Program-made: the position numbers and the translations under genes
Notes under the pieces: generated by a model
Seen by the model: the letters and a program-made list of their open reading frames with translations, nothing else
Told to the model about the DNA's origin: nothing
Database searches by the model: none
Shown here: positions 29,295-39,610 of the stretch, piece after piece
Layout of the letters: each line of letters starts with the position of its first letter
Position numbering within the stretch: position 1 is the first letter of the stretch
Origin: Aliihoeflea sp. 40Bstr573
GTDB lineage: Bacteria; Pseudomonadota; Alphaproteobacteria; Rhizobiales; Rhizobiaceae
Direction: 5' to 3'
Assembly: GCF_024105655.1 (NCBI RefSeq)
Contig: NZ_JAAAMH010000016.1
Coordinates: 16,078 to 80,077 of the forward strand
Length of the DNA: 64,000 nt

Positions 29295-31931
29295 ATGACG
29301 ATCGACACCGGCAAGGTCTACCGTCTCGAGGACTATCGGCCGACCGACTACGCCATCCACGCGACCAACCTCGTCTTCCGGCTCGACCCTGCCCACACGC
29401 GCGTGACCGCGAAGCTGGACTTCGAGCGGCGCGAAGACGCCGCGCTCGACGCGCCGCTCGTTCTCGACGGGGACGGGCTGAAGCTCCTATCGGTGACGGT
29501 GGATGGCGCGCAACTGTCCCCGGACGCCTTCGAGGCAACGCCGGACCGTCTCACGATCCCCCGTCTGCCGAGGGAACGATTCTCGCTTGTCATCGAGACC
29601 GAGCTCGCTCCGGAAGCCAATTCGGCGCTGATGGGGCTTTACCTTTCGAACGGCGTCTACTGCACTCAGTGCGAGGCGGAAGGCTTTCGCCGCATCACCT
29701 ATTTCCTCGACCGGCCGGACGTCATGTCGGTCTACACGGTACGCATCGAGGCACCTAAGGCATCCGCGCCGATCCTGCTTTCCAACGGCAATCCGGTCGA
29801 AAGCGGCGATATGGCGGATGGCTGGCACTATGCCGTTTGGCACGATCCGCATCTCAAGCCATCTTATCTCTTCGCGCTTGTCGCCGGCGATCTTGGCCGG
29901 ATCACGGACAGCTTCACCACCCGTTCGGGCAGCATTGTCCAGCTCGGCATCTATGTCGAGAAGGGCAAGGAGGCGCGCGCAACCTACGCGATGGACGCGC
30001 TCAAGCGCTCGATGGTGTGGGACGAAGAGGTGTTCGGCCTCGAATACGATCTCGACGTCTTCAACATCGTCGCCGTGTCCGATTTCAACATGGGCGCGAT
30101 GGAGAACAAGGGCCTCAACATCTTCAACGACAAATACGTACTCGCCGACGAGGAGAGCGCGACCGACGCCGACTTCGCCAATATCGAGGCGATCATCGCG
30201 CATGAGTACTTCCACAATTGGACTGGCAACAGAATCACTTGCCGCGACTGGTTCCAGCTCTGCCTCAAGGAAGGGCTCACCGTCTTTCGCGACCACGAAT
30301 TCTCCGCCGACATGCGTTCGCGGGCTGTGAAGCGCATTGCCGAGGTGCGGACGCTGAAATCGCTGCAATTCCCCGAGGACCAGGGGCCGCTCGCCCATCC
30401 GGTGCGCCCGCGCCGTTACCGCGAGATCAACAACTTCTACACGGCGACGGTCTACGAGAAAGGCTCGGAAGTCGTGCGGATGATCCGCACCATCCTCGGG
30501 GCGGAGACCTTCCGGCGCGGCATGGACCTCTATTTCGAGCGCCATGACGGTGACGCAGCGACCATCGAGGATTTCCTCAAGGTGTTCGAAGACGTCTCGG
30601 GTCGCGACCTCTCGCAGTTCGCGCTCTGGTACCATCAGGCCGGCACACCGCATGTCAGCGTCTCCAGCACCTATGACGAGGCGCGCGGCGAGCTGACGCT
30701 TGATATCGAGCAGTCGGTCCCGCCGACGCCGTTGGAAAGTCGCAAGCGTGTCATGCACATTCCCCTCGCCATCGGTCTGGTCGGCAAGGATGGCCGTGAC
30801 CTGGAGGCCGCGTCGAGCGAGACGTCGAGCTTTGCGGACGGCGTCATACAACTGAAGAAGCGAAGGCAGGCGATCCGCTTCACAGGGCTTTCCGAGCGCC
30901 CCGCCCTTTCGCTCAACCGCGGTTTCTCGGCGCCGATCACGCTGGCGAGCGAACAGACCATCGACGATCGCCTGTTCCTTTCCCGGCACGACAGCGACCT
31001 GGTGGCACGCTGGCAGGCGCTGAACGGGCTCCTGTCCGATCACCTGATCGAAACGAGCAAGGCCCCTGCCCTGCAAAGCAACATGGCCGGGCGGCTGGCC
31101 GAAGTGCTGGGCGCCATCGCCGTCGACGACGCGCTCGAGCCAGCCTATCGCGCCCTCGCGCTGACGCCCCCGAGCGAAGCGGACGTTGCGCGCGAGATCG
31201 GCTCGAACATCGATCCGGACGGCATTCGGGCGGCGCGCGATACTCTGGTCGACACGATCGCAGCGGCAAATCGTGAATCATTCGAAGTACTTTACCGCGA
31301 ACTCGAAGATAGCGATTCATTCTTGCCGGACGCTGCCAGTGCCGGCCGGCGCGCCCTGCGCAACGTCCTTCTCGACTACGCCTCGGCTGCGCAAGGCGTT
31401 CCCGGTCTCGCGGCCGGCCAGTACCGCAATGCGACCAACATGACGGAACGCGCAGCCGCGCTCGCCGTCCTCGCCCGCCGCTTCCCGATGGCAGAGGAAA
31501 CCGTGTCGGCGCTTGCTGATTTCGAGAGGCGCTACGGCGACAATCCGCTCGTCCTGGACAAGTGGTTCCAGGTCCAGGCGACCATTCCGGGCGATGCCGC
31601 TCTTTCCCGCGTCGAAGCGCTCACACGCCACCGCGCGTTTTCGATCGGCAATCCGAACCGCGTGCGCTCGCTGATCGGCACTTTTGCCAGTTCGAACCAG
31701 ACCGGGTTTCATCGCGCCGACGGAGCCGGCTACCGCTATTTCGCAGACCGCATCATCGAGGTTGAAAAGCGCAATCCGCAGGTTGCGGCGCGGCTTGCCA
31801 CCGCGTTCCGCTCCTGGCGTTCTCTGGAGCCGAGCCGGCAGGAACTGGCCCGCAAGGAACTGGTGCGCATTGCCGCCGTTCCCGGTCTGTCCACGGATTT
31901 GAAGGACATCGTCGACCGCACACTCGCCTAA
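29295..31931 (+). CDS. pepN: Aminopeptidase N (M1 family)
   Basis: 878-residue cytosolic zinc aminopeptidase removing N-terminal residues from peptides. The substrate motif GAMEN is near residue 267 (NMGAMENKGLNIFNDKYVLA); the zinc site HEYFHNWTGNRITCRDWFQLCLKEGLTVF, near residue 302, supplies HEXXH-X18-E. The C-terminal alpha-helical DUF3458-type domain is present to the end (LEPSRQELARKELVRIA). Length matches proteobacterial PepN. Upstream of a PleC-like kinase, an order I recall from rhizobia. Confidence 0.96.
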   Translation: MTIDTGKVYRLEDYRPTDYAIHATNLVFRLDPAHTRVTAKLDFERREDAALDAPLVLDGDGLKLLSVTVDGAQLSPDAFEATPDRLTIPRLPRERFSLVIETELAPEANSALMGLYLSNGVYCTQCEAEGFRRITYFLDRPDVMSVYTVRIEAPKASAPILLSNGNPVESGDMADGWHYAVWHDPHLKPSYLFALVAGDLGRITDSFTTRSGSIVQLGIYVEKGKEARATYAMDALKRSMVWDEEVFGLEYDLDVFNIVAVSDFNMGAMENKGLNIFNDKYVLADEESATDADFANIEAIIAHEYFHNWTGNRITCRDWFQLCLKEGLTVFRDHEFSADMRSRAVKRIAEVRTLKSLQFPEDQGPLAHPVRPRRYREINNFYTATVYEKGSEVVRMIRTILGAETFRRGMDLYFERHDGDAATIEDFLKVFEDVSGRDLSQFALWYHQAGTPHVSVSSTYDEARGELTLDIEQSVPPTPLESRKRVMHIPLAIGLVGKDGRDLEAASSETSSFADGVIQLKKRRQAIRFTGLSERPALSLNRGFSAPITLASEQTIDDRLFLSRHDSDLVARWQALNGLLSDHLIETSKAPALQSNMAGRLAEVLGAIAVDDALEPAYRALALTPPSEADVAREIGSNIDPDGIRAARDTLVDTIAAANRESFEVLYRELEDSDSFLPDAASAGRRALRNVLLDYASAAQGVPGLAAGQYRNATNMTERAAALAVLARRFPMAEETVSALADFERRYGDNPLVLDKWFQVQATIPGDAALSRVEALTRHRAFSIGNPNRVRSLIGTFASSNQTGFHRADGAGYRYFADRIIEVEKRNPQVAARLATAFRSWRSLEPSRQELARKELVRIAAVPGLSTDLKDIVDRTLA

Positions 31932-32075
31932 CGAGCGCCATCAACTCGTCAATAATTTATCAAGATTTGGCCGCACGCTCTGGACAGCGCGAATCGGCTC
32001 TGATTCCTTACAGACGATTCGGAAGTGCGGCGTTGCCGGATCGATTCGCAAGGTTGAAAATTCGGGGAGCCATCG

Positions 32076-34406
32076 ATGGCACTAACGGACGCGTGGGGCG
32101 CGGCCGCAGGGCAACTTTTTACCTGGCGCAGGCCGCGCCAGAAGAAGGTTCACCTTGCGGGTCATGCGCGCTTCATTGCCGCGCCGGCCTATAAGCGGCT
32201 TCTGGCCGCCGAGCCCTATCTGCGCCGTTCGATCCCGACGCTCGTCATCTGCTTCCTGCTTCTCATCGCGGCTATGCGCTCGCTGTCGCTCTTTGCCTGG
32301 AAGGAAGACCTCGAGGCGACGTCCAAGGGCCTTCTCGGTCTCACCGCAAGCCAGGTCTACCACGCCATGCGAACCAGCCATGGCGACGCCGCGCCCGACC
32401 GACTGATCTCGGAAGCCGTGTTGCGCGATACGACGCGCCATTCCGTTATTGCAGACGCGCAGGTGCTGGTCGTCACCGACGCCGATTTCCGGGTCGTGGC
32501 GACGACGGGCCAGCAGCAACTCGTCGGTCAGTCGCTGGAAAACCTCATCGTCGGCGGCCAGCCGCTCTTCATGTTCGGTCAGCGCGCCGGCGTGCAGGAG
32601 ATCACGGTGTCCGGTGAAAGCTGGTTCGCGGCGGCCGAGCTCCTCGAAGGGCGCACGGGCGCCGCCTTCACGCTGATCTCGCGTGACAGGGTGCTGGAGG
32701 AGTGGCGCAAGGCGTTGGCGCTCAATGTCACGCTCTTCGTGCTGACCGCAGGCGTACTGCTCGTCGTTCTCTACGCCTATTTCACGCAAGCCGCGCGCGC
32801 CGAGGCTGCCGATCGCATTTATGACGAGGCCAAGATGCGCAACGACATGGCGCTGACGCGCGGGCGCTGCGGCATCTGGGACTGGGATCTTGATCGCGGG
32901 CGCATGCACTGGTCGCGCTCGATGTACGAGATGCTGGGCTACGAGCCCTGTGAGGGCATGCTCTCCTTCGGCTCGATCTCCGAAATCATCCATCCCGAAG
33001 ACGGTGACCTGATGGCGATCGCGCAACGCGTTGCCGAAGGCGAGACCGACCAGTTCGACGAGATCTTCCGCATGCGCCACGCCAGTGGCGGCTGGGTCTG
33101 GATCCGGGCGAAGGCGCAGGTCAACGATCCCGACGCCGCCGACATCCACCTCGTGGGCATCGCCGTCGACATCACCGAGCAGCGCCATCTGGCCCAGCGC
33201 TCCGAGACGGCCGACCTTCGGCTGCGCACCGCCATCGAGAACATCAACGAATCCTTCGTTCTGTGGGATGCCAACCAGCATCTCATCATGTGCAACTCGA
33301 AGTTCCAGAAAGATCACGGACTGTCGGACGCCGACGTCTTCCCCGGCACCAGCCGCGAGACGATCGCCAAGCGGATGACCGCCTTCGCCCATGAGCGCAA
33401 GCTTGCCAACTCCAGCGGCCTGGCTGGCGGCGCGACCTATGAGCGCCAGCTTGCCGACGGGCGCTGGCTGCAGGTCAACGAGCTGCGCACGCGCGACGGC
33501 GGCACAGTCTCGGTTGGCACCGACATCACCCCGATCAAGCAGAACCAGGAGAAGCTGGTCGATTCCGAGCGCCGCCTGATGGCGACGATCCACGACCTGT
33601 CGCTGGCCCGCAAGGCCGAGGGCGAGCGCACGCGCGAGCTCGTCGAGCTCAACCGAGAATACATGAAGGAAACGGAACGCGCCGAGGCGGCCAACCGCGC
33701 CAAGTCCGAGTTCCTCGCGAACATGTCGCACGAACTGCGCACGCCGCTCAACGCCATCATCGGCTTCTCCGAGCTCATGTCGTCGCGTCTCTTCGGCCCG
33801 CTTGGCTCTGACAAATACGAGGAATACATCCGCGACATCCACGGATCGGGCACCTATCTCCTCGGCGTCATCAATGACATTCTCGACATGTCGAAAATCG
33901 AGGCCGGCCAGTTCTCGATCGACCGCGAGGGCATCGAGCTCAACCCGCTCATCGACGAGGCGATCCGCGTCGTCGCGCTGCAGGCGGCCAAGAAGCAGAT
34001 CAATGTCGAGACGAAGATCTCCAACACGATGGAGCTCTTCGCCGATCGCCGTGCCGTCAAGCAGATCATGCTGAACCTGTTGTCCAACGCCGTGAAGTTC
34101 ACCGGCGAAGGGGGCAAGATTTCCATGCGTGCCCGCAAGATCGGCAATTCGGTCGTCATCAGCATCGAGGATACCGGCTGCGGCATTCCGAAGGATGCGC
34201 TGAAAAAGCTCGGCCGCCCGTTTGAGCAGGTGCAGAACCAGTTCTCCAAGAACCACACCGGCTCGGGCCTCGGTCTTGCAATTTCCCGTTCTTTGGCCGA
34301 ACTCCACGGAGGCGCGCTGAAGATCCGTTCGAACGAGGGCGTCGGCACGATCGTCTCGGTCCGCATCCCCGCCCGCGAGCAGGTGACGGTGAAGCAGGCG
34401 GCCTGA
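32076..34406 (+). CDS. pleC: PAS-containing sensor histidine kinase, PleC/PdhS-like
   Basis: 776 residues. Transmembrane segments near residues 52-70 and 220-240 enclose a periplasmic or cache-like sensor region. Two PAS domains follow (about 255-375, MHWSRSMYEMLGYEP; and 385-500), then the dimerisation/phosphoacceptor helix LANMSHELRTPLNAIIGFSELM (His about 552) and an HATPase domain (LLSNAVKFT, DTGCGIP, GSGLGLAISRSL). The LFGPLGSDKYEEYIRDIHGSG segment is shared by PleC, DivJ and PdhS kinases that control DivK in the cell cycle. PleC is favoured by size and by position between pepN and glnE. Ends one base before convergent glnE. Confidence 0.72.
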   Translation: MALTDAWGAAAGQLFTWRRPRQKKVHLAGHARFIAAPAYKRLLAAEPYLRRSIPTLVICFLLLIAAMRSLSLFAWKEDLEATSKGLLGLTASQVYHAMRTSHGDAAPDRLISEAVLRDTTRHSVIADAQVLVVTDADFRVVATTGQQQLVGQSLENLIVGGQPLFMFGQRAGVQEITVSGESWFAAAELLEGRTGAAFTLISRDRVLEEWRKALALNVTLFVLTAGVLLVVLYAYFTQAARAEAADRIYDEAKMRNDMALTRGRCGIWDWDLDRGRMHWSRSMYEMLGYEPCEGMLSFGSISEIIHPEDGDLMAIAQRVAEGETDQFDEIFRMRHASGGWVWIRAKAQVNDPDAADIHLVGIAVDITEQRHLAQRSETADLRLRTAIENINESFVLWDANQHLIMCNSKFQKDHGLSDADVFPGTSRETIAKRMTAFAHERKLANSSGLAGGATYERQLADGRWLQVNELRTRDGGTVSVGTDITPIKQNQEKLVDSERRLMATIHDLSLARKAEGERTRELVELNREYMKETERAEAANRAKSEFLANMSHELRTPLNAIIGFSELMSSRLFGPLGSDKYEEYIRDIHGSGTYLLGVINDILDMSKIEAGQFSIDREGIELNPLIDEAIRVVALQAAKKQINVETKISNTMELFADRRAVKQIMLNLLSNAVKFTGEGGKISMRARKIGNSVVISIEDTGCGIPKDALKKLGRPFEQVQNQFSKNHTGSGLGLAISRSLAELHGGALKIRSNEGVGTIVSVRIPAREQVTVKQAA

Positions 34407-34407
34407 C

Positions 34408-37356
34408 CTACTTCCCGACCAGTTTCCTGAAAGATCCGGCCACCGTATTCGCCGTGTCCTTCAGGTGCGCTTCCAGCACCTTAAGGTCCGGCAGGTCGGT
34501 GGTGCGCAGCAAAAGGTCAGCGAGGCCCGGCGGCACGTCGTCCGGCTCGAACGGGCCAGTCAGGCAAAGCCGCAGCATCTGTGTCAGGGCCGAATAAAGC
34601 TCGTGCGCGGCGACCAGTTCGTCGCGCGCTGTCGGCTCGCAGAAATCTGGCGAAAGGCGCTGCAAGGTTTCGATCGTCGAGGCCGTATGCTCCTCGCCTT
34701 CGACGCGGCCTGTCAGCGTCGCGACCTGCGCGATGAATTCGAGGTCGATCAGGCCGCCATCGACAAGCTTCACGTCCCACAGGTCGCGCGGCGGCTTCTC
34801 GCTGGCGATCAACTTGCGCATCTCGCTCGCATCCGCCCGCACCTTGGCGGCATCTCTTCTCGTCGCCAGCACGTCAGCGACAATGGCACTCGCGGCTGCG
34901 ATCAACGCCTCGTCGCCTGCGACGGCGCGGGCGCGCGTCAGCGCCATGTGCTCCCATGTCCACGCCTCCTCGCGCTGATATCTGGCAAAGGCGTCGATAT
35001 GGGTCGCGACCGGCCCCTTGTTGCCGGAGGGGCGCAGGCGCAAATCGAGTTCGTAGAGTACGCCTTCGGCGGTTGGGGCGGAGACCGCGGCGATCAGGCG
35101 CTGGGTGAGTCGGGTGAAGTAATGCGCCGGCGCGAGCGGCTTTTCGCCATCGGATTCTTCGGCGTCGGCGTCGTGATCGTAAAGCAGGATGAGGTCAACG
35201 TCAGAGCCTGCCGTCAGTTCGCGGCTGCCGAGCTTGCCCATGCCGACGATGCAGACCTTACCGCCTGGAACTGTGCCGTGACGGATAGCGAACTCCGCCT
35301 GAACCGCGTCCAACGCGCACGCGATCGTCAGGTCCGCCAGGTCGGAAAACGCCTTGCCGGCGCGACGATGGTCGATGGCGCCGGACAGAAGCCGGATGCC
35401 GATCAGGAACTTCTGCTCTGCGGCGAAGATGCGGAGCCGGTCGAGCAGTTCCTCATGCAGTTCGACGCCCGTCAGAAAGCCATCGAGCCGCTCGGCGAGA
35501 TAGGCCTTGTTGGGCAATTCGGAAAGGAGGCCGGGGTCGAGCAGCCCGTCGAAGACGTGCGGGCGGCGCGTGATGATCTGCGCCAGTCGCGGCGCGGCGC
35601 CCATGATCGTCGCCAGAAGTTTCAGAAGCGACGGATTAGACTGGAAGAGCGAGAAGAGCTGGATGCCGGCCGGCAGCCCCTTCAGGAACTCGTCGAAGCG
35701 CAGAATTGCCTCGCCCGCTCGCTTGGTCTGGCCGAAGGCTTCCAGAAGGGCCGGTGTCAGCTCCGTCAGGCGTTCGCGCGCCTCGGCCGACTGCGTCGCG
35801 CGGTAGCGGCCGAAATGCCACGTGCGGATCAGCCGCGCGATGTCGCTTGGCCGTTCGAATCCGAGCTCGGAGAGCGTTTGCAGCGTGTCCGGGTCGTCGA
35901 CATCGCCGGTGAAGACGAGGTTGCCGACCCCGCGCGACAATTGCGGCGCGGTCTCGAACAGCGCCGCATAGTGCTTCTCGACCAGTTGCAGCGAAGCCCG
36001 GAACGCCTCGGAAAACGTATTCTCGTCGGCAAAGCCGAGCATCAGCGCGATGCGCCGCAGTCCCTCGTCGTCTTCGGGCAGCACATGGTTCTGCTCATCG
36101 GCGACCATCTGGATGGCGTGCTCGACATCGCGCAGGAACCAATATTGTTTGGCGAGCGCGTCGCGCGCCTCTTCGCTTATCCAGCCGCGTTCCGCAAGGA
36201 CAGCCAGCATCGCCACCGTCTGGCGTCCGCGCAGTTCCTGAAACCGTCCTCCCGCGATCAATTGCTGGGTCTGAACGAAGAACTCGATCTCGCGAATACC
36301 TCCGCGTCCCAGCTTGACGTTGTGGCCCTTGACGGCGATCTCGCCGTGCCCCTTGTGCGCATGGATCTGGCGCTTGATCGAATGGACGTCGGCGATGGCA
36401 GCGAAGTCCATGTATTTGCGCCAGATGTAAGGGGTCAGTTCGGCGAGGAATGCCTTGCCCGCGACCAAATCGCCGGCAAGCGGCCGCGCCTTGATCATCG
36501 CTGCGCGCTCCCAGTTCTGGCCACGGCTCTCATAGTAGTTCAGCGCCGCCTCAGTGGGGATTGCCAGTGGCGTCGATCCCGGATCGGGCCGCAGCCGCAG
36601 ATCGGTGCGGAAAACATAGCCGTGCTCGGTACGGTCCTGCAGGATGCGCACCAGGCGGCGCGCGAGGCGCGAGAATAGGTCCGTCGCATCGAGCGGATCG
36701 AGGATCGCCTCGGCCTCCACGTCGACGAAAAGGATCAGGTCGATGTCGGACGAGAAGTTGAGTTCGTGCGCGCCGAGCTTGCCCATGCCGAGCACCACGA
36801 GGCCGGACCCCTCGCCCGGTTTCGTACGATCCGGCAGCCTGATCGCGCCACGGTCATGCGTCTCGACCAGCAGGAAGTCGATTGCGGCGCCGATGCAGGC
36901 ATCGGCAAGTTCGCTGAGGCAGCGCACCGTTTTTTCCGCGCCGTGGATGCCGGCGAGCTCGGCCAGCGCCAGCAAGGCATGCGCCTCGCTCTTCAGAAGG
37001 CGCAGCGACTTCATCAGCCCGGTCTCGCTTTCGGCTGCGGAAGCGGCCGCGCCCAACTCAGCCAGGATCGCCGCCCACCGCTCGTCAAGAGGCGTCGAGA
37101 TCAGGGCTTCGAGGATGCCGGGCCGCCGCCGGGCCGCGTCGCGCAGGAAGGGCGAAAGGTCGAACGCCGCGCCGAGAAATGCCGAGAGGCCTTTGTCGGC
37201 CTGGATCGCATCGGCAAGCGCCGCGTATTCGTCGCGCCGCGCCGTTTCGATGAAGTCGTTGACGAGTTCGGAAGCGTTGTCGGGTCGGAGCGGTGTCAGC
37301 GACGCGCGCCCGAATGTTTGCAGTGTTGTCGGGCCGTTTGCGTCACTTTTTGTCAT
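34408..37356 (-). CDS. glnE: Bifunctional glutamine synthetase adenylyltransferase/deadenylase
   Basis: 982-residue enzyme that adenylylates and deadenylylates glutamine synthetase under PII control. Two nucleotidyltransferase domains are seen: LGMGKLGAHELNFSSDIDLILF (about residue 200) and GMGKLGSRELTAGSDVDLILLYD (about 715). Each is followed by its GlnE helical domain (RRLVRILQDRTEHGYVFRTDLRLRPDPGS; FTRLTQRLIAAVSAPTAEGVLYELDLRLRPSG). The start at 37356 overlaps the upstream kinase stop as ATGA; the longer frame begins inside that kinase gene and is rejected. Third gene of a response regulator-kinase-glnE operon. Confidence 0.96.
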   Translation of the reverse strand: MTKSDANGPTTLQTFGRASLTPLRPDNASELVNDFIETARRDEYAALADAIQADKGLSAFLGAAFDLSPFLRDAARRRPGILEALISTPLDERWAAILAELGAAASAAESETGLMKSLRLLKSEAHALLALAELAGIHGAEKTVRCLSELADACIGAAIDFLLVETHDRGAIRLPDRTKPGEGSGLVVLGMGKLGAHELNFSSDIDLILFVDVEAEAILDPLDATDLFSRLARRLVRILQDRTEHGYVFRTDLRLRPDPGSTPLAIPTEAALNYYESRGQNWERAAMIKARPLAGDLVAGKAFLAELTPYIWRKYMDFAAIADVHSIKRQIHAHKGHGEIAVKGHNVKLGRGGIREIEFFVQTQQLIAGGRFQELRGRQTVAMLAVLAERGWISEEARDALAKQYWFLRDVEHAIQMVADEQNHVLPEDDEGLRRIALMLGFADENTFSEAFRASLQLVEKHYAALFETAPQLSRGVGNLVFTGDVDDPDTLQTLSELGFERPSDIARLIRTWHFGRYRATQSAEARERLTELTPALLEAFGQTKRAGEAILRFDEFLKGLPAGIQLFSLFQSNPSLLKLLATIMGAAPRLAQIITRRPHVFDGLLDPGLLSELPNKAYLAERLDGFLTGVELHEELLDRLRIFAAEQKFLIGIRLLSGAIDHRRAGKAFSDLADLTIACALDAVQAEFAIRHGTVPGGKVCIVGMGKLGSRELTAGSDVDLILLYDHDADAEESDGEKPLAPAHYFTRLTQRLIAAVSAPTAEGVLYELDLRLRPSGNKGPVATHIDAFARYQREEAWTWEHMALTRARAVAGDEALIAAASAIVADVLATRRDAAKVRADASEMRKLIASEKPPRDLWDVKLVDGGLIDLEFIAQVATLTGRVEGEEHTASTIETLQRLSPDFCEPTARDELVAAHELYSALTQMLRLCLTGPFEPDDVPPGLADLLLRTTDLPDLKVLEAHLKDTANTVAGSFRKLVGK

Positions 37357-38786
37357 GGAACTGGGGAATCGCCTGCCGGGAAGATCATGGAGACGCATAA
37401 TCCAGGGTTTTCGTCCGATAATTCAAGCCGTCCGCCGTGAAAGGTCATGACGGCCTTGGCAAGGCTCAGCCCGAGCCCCGAGCCCGGCTGCGAGCGGCTC
37501 TGCTCGAGGCGCACGAAGCGCTCCGTCGCCCGGGCGTGTTCTTCCTTCGGAATGCCCGGACCATTGTCGCAAACGGAAACGACGATCTCGCCGCCCCTGC
37601 GTTCCGCCGTCACGCGCACTGTGGGCACCGGGCCGGACCCGGCGGAGTACTTGATCGCGTTGTCGACGATATTCGACAGCGACTGACCAATGAGTTCGCG
37701 ATTGCCGGTGATCGACAGTTCACGGGGCGCATCCGCCGAAAGAGCGACGCCGACTTCCTCCGCCGCCGGTTCGTAAAGCTCGACGACGTCCGAAACGATC
37801 GCCGCAAGGTCGATCGGCGCCGTATGCTCGGCGGAGTAGCCAGATTCCAGACGGCTTATCATCAAGATCGCGTTGAACGTGCGGATGAGTTGGTCGGATT
37901 CGGCGATCGTTGCCTCGAGCGCTGCGCGGTGCTGCGGGTCGTTGCCGCCGCCCAGCGCCGCTTCGGCGCGGTTGCGCAGCCGGGTGAGCGGTGTTTTCAA
38001 GTCATGCGCGATGTTGTCGGAAACCTGCTTCAGGCCCTCGTTCAGCGCACCTATCCGCGCCAGCATCTCGTTCAGGTTTTGCGACAGGCGGTCGAACTCG
38101 TCCCCCGCGCCGGTCACCGGCAGGCGCCCGGCAAGGTCGCCGCCCATGATGCGCCGGCTGGCGTCCGAGATGTTGTCGATGCGCTTCAGCGCCCGCCGGC
38201 CGACGAGGAACCAGATGACGAGCGCACCGAGACCCATCATGCCGAAGGCGACGATGAGGGCCCGGCGGATCACGTTCCCGAAACGCTCCGGCTCGCCGAG
38301 ATCGCGGCCGACGAGCAGGATCATCTGATTGGGAAGGCGCATCACGACCGCCATCGCAGTATGCGGCCCTTCGCGGGCGGCCGGGACGTCTCCCGTGCGT
38401 GTATCGGCCTCGCCGTACCGTTCATAGGAAAACGGCCGCTCGGTCCAGCCTTCCGTACTGAGCACCCGCGGCTCCAGGCTTTGGACGTTGCCACTGAGGA
38501 TGCGGCCTGTCGGATCGGCGATGATGTAGAGATATGCGCCCGGCTGGCGCGACCTGCTTTCCACCACGCGCACGAGCGTGGTCAACCCGCCGCGCTGGTA
38601 GGCGCGTCCAAGGCTCAGCACCTCTTCCGAGACCGTATCCTGGATCTGGCCGGTCAGCATGCGCATCGTCAGCGAGCCCATGTAGAAGACGAGCCCCACC
38701 GCGCAGATTGCAAACAGCAGCAGGTACAGCGCTGATAGCCGCGCTGCCGTCGTCTTCATCAGCGTGGAAACAGAGCTCAGCATCAC
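37353..38786 (-). CDS. Two-component sensor histidine kinase (OmpR-class partner)
   Basis: 477-residue membrane kinase. TM1 is about residues 17-38, then a periplasmic sensor with YLYIIADPTGRILSGN, TM2 about 175-197, HAMP (RRIMGGDLAGRLPVTGAGDEFDRLSQNLNEML), the H-box NIAHDLKTPLTRLRNRAE and an ATPase domain (DNAIKYS, DNGPGIP, GSGLGLSLAKAV). It overlaps the response regulator upstream by four bases and glnE downstream by four, so all three are probably translationally coupled. The signal is not readable from sequence. Same position as the kinase beside degP in Sinorhizobium. Confidence 0.9.
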   Translation of the reverse strand: MMLSSVSTLMKTTAARLSALYLLLFAICAVGLVFYMGSLTMRMLTGQIQDTVSEEVLSLGRAYQRGGLTTLVRVVESRSRQPGAYLYIIADPTGRILSGNVQSLEPRVLSTEGWTERPFSYERYGEADTRTGDVPAAREGPHTAMAVVMRLPNQMILLVGRDLGEPERFGNVIRRALIVAFGMMGLGALVIWFLVGRRALKRIDNISDASRRIMGGDLAGRLPVTGAGDEFDRLSQNLNEMLARIGALNEGLKQVSDNIAHDLKTPLTRLRNRAEAALGGGNDPQHRAALEATIAESDQLIRTFNAILMISRLESGYSAEHTAPIDLAAIVSDVVELYEPAAEEVGVALSADAPRELSITGNRELIGQSLSNIVDNAIKYSAGSGPVPTVRVTAERRGGEIVVSVCDNGPGIPKEEHARATERFVRLEQSRSQPGSGLGLSLAKAVMTFHGGRLELSDENPGLCVSMIFPAGDSPVP

Positions 38787-39460
38787 GCCTTCAGCATGTA
38801 GCCGGCACCCCGCACCGTATGCAGGACCGGTGCGTCGAACTCCTTCTCGATTTTCGAGCGGAGCCGCGAGATATGAACGTCGATGACGTTGGTCTGGGGG
38901 TCGAAATGATAGTCCCAGACATTTTCGAGCAGCATGGTGCGCGTCACGACCTGCCCCGCGTGGCGCATCAGATATTCGAGCAGGCGAAATTCGCGTGGCT
39001 GAAGCGTGATCTCCTTGCCGGCCCGCTTGACCGAATGGGACAGGCGGTCAAGCTCCAGATCGCCGACGCGGTAAACAGTCTCGACATCCTTCGAGCCGCC
39101 TCGCTTCTTCAGTACCTCGACGCGCGCGAGGAGTTCGGAGAAGGCATAAGGCTTGGTCAAGTAATCGTCGCCGCCGGCACGCAGGCCAGTGACGCGGTCA
39201 TCGACCTCTCCGAGCGCGGAGAGGATCAGAACGGGCGTGTCATTGCCGCGCGCGCGCAGGCCCGCGACGACGGAGAGCCCGTCGCGACGGGGCAGCATGC
39301 GGTCGACGACGAGCACATCATAGTCGCCAGAGCTCGCCAGCGTGTAGCCGGTCTCGCCATCGGCCGCGATATGCGCGAGATGGCCAGCCTCGTTGAACGC
39401 CTTTTCGAGATATTCGGCGGCTTCGCGATCGTCTTCGATAACCAGCAGCTTCATCGGCAC
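38783..39460 (-). CDS. OmpR family response regulator
   Basis: 225 residues. Receiver domain with acidic pair IEDD, phosphoacceptor in DVLVVDRMLPRRDG (about residue 53), and K in DDYLTKPYAF; C-terminal winged helix with RLLEYLMRHAGQVVTRTMLLENVWDYHFDPQTNVIDVHISRLRSKI. Partner of the kinase encoded immediately downstream with a 4-base overlap. First gene of the RR-kinase-glnE operon, separated from degP by a terminator. The start may be the first ATG (39460) or the third codon. Confidence 0.93.
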   Translation of the reverse strand: MPMKLLVIEDDREAAEYLEKAFNEAGHLAHIAADGETGYTLASSGDYDVLVVDRMLPRRDGLSVVAGLRARGNDTPVLILSALGEVDDRVTGLRAGGDDYLTKPYAFSELLARVEVLKKRGGSKDVETVYRVGDLELDRLSHSVKRAGKEITLQPREFRLLEYLMRHAGQVVTRTMLLENVWDYHFDPQTNVIDVHISRLRSKIEKEFDAPVLHTVRGAGYMLKA

Positions 39461-39479
39461 GCACCCAATGTCAGATATG

Positions 39480-39512
39480 AAAACGACGGCGGGTGATGGG
39501 GACCCGCCGTCG
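39480..39512 (-). terminator. Rho-independent terminator after the DegP-type protease gene
   Basis: GACGGCGGGT / ACCCGCCGTC stem of 10 bp with a 7-base loop (39486-39512), followed on the minus strand by GTTTTCAT. Isolates the protease gene from the downstream response regulator operon. Confidence 0.75.
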
Positions 39513-39610
39513 CCGGAACCGGCTGCTAGTTGTGGACGTCAACCGGCCCAACGTCCAGCCATCGCGGTCTCGGAGCATCTGAAGCCGCGCGACGGCCTGG
39601 ACCTTCGAAA

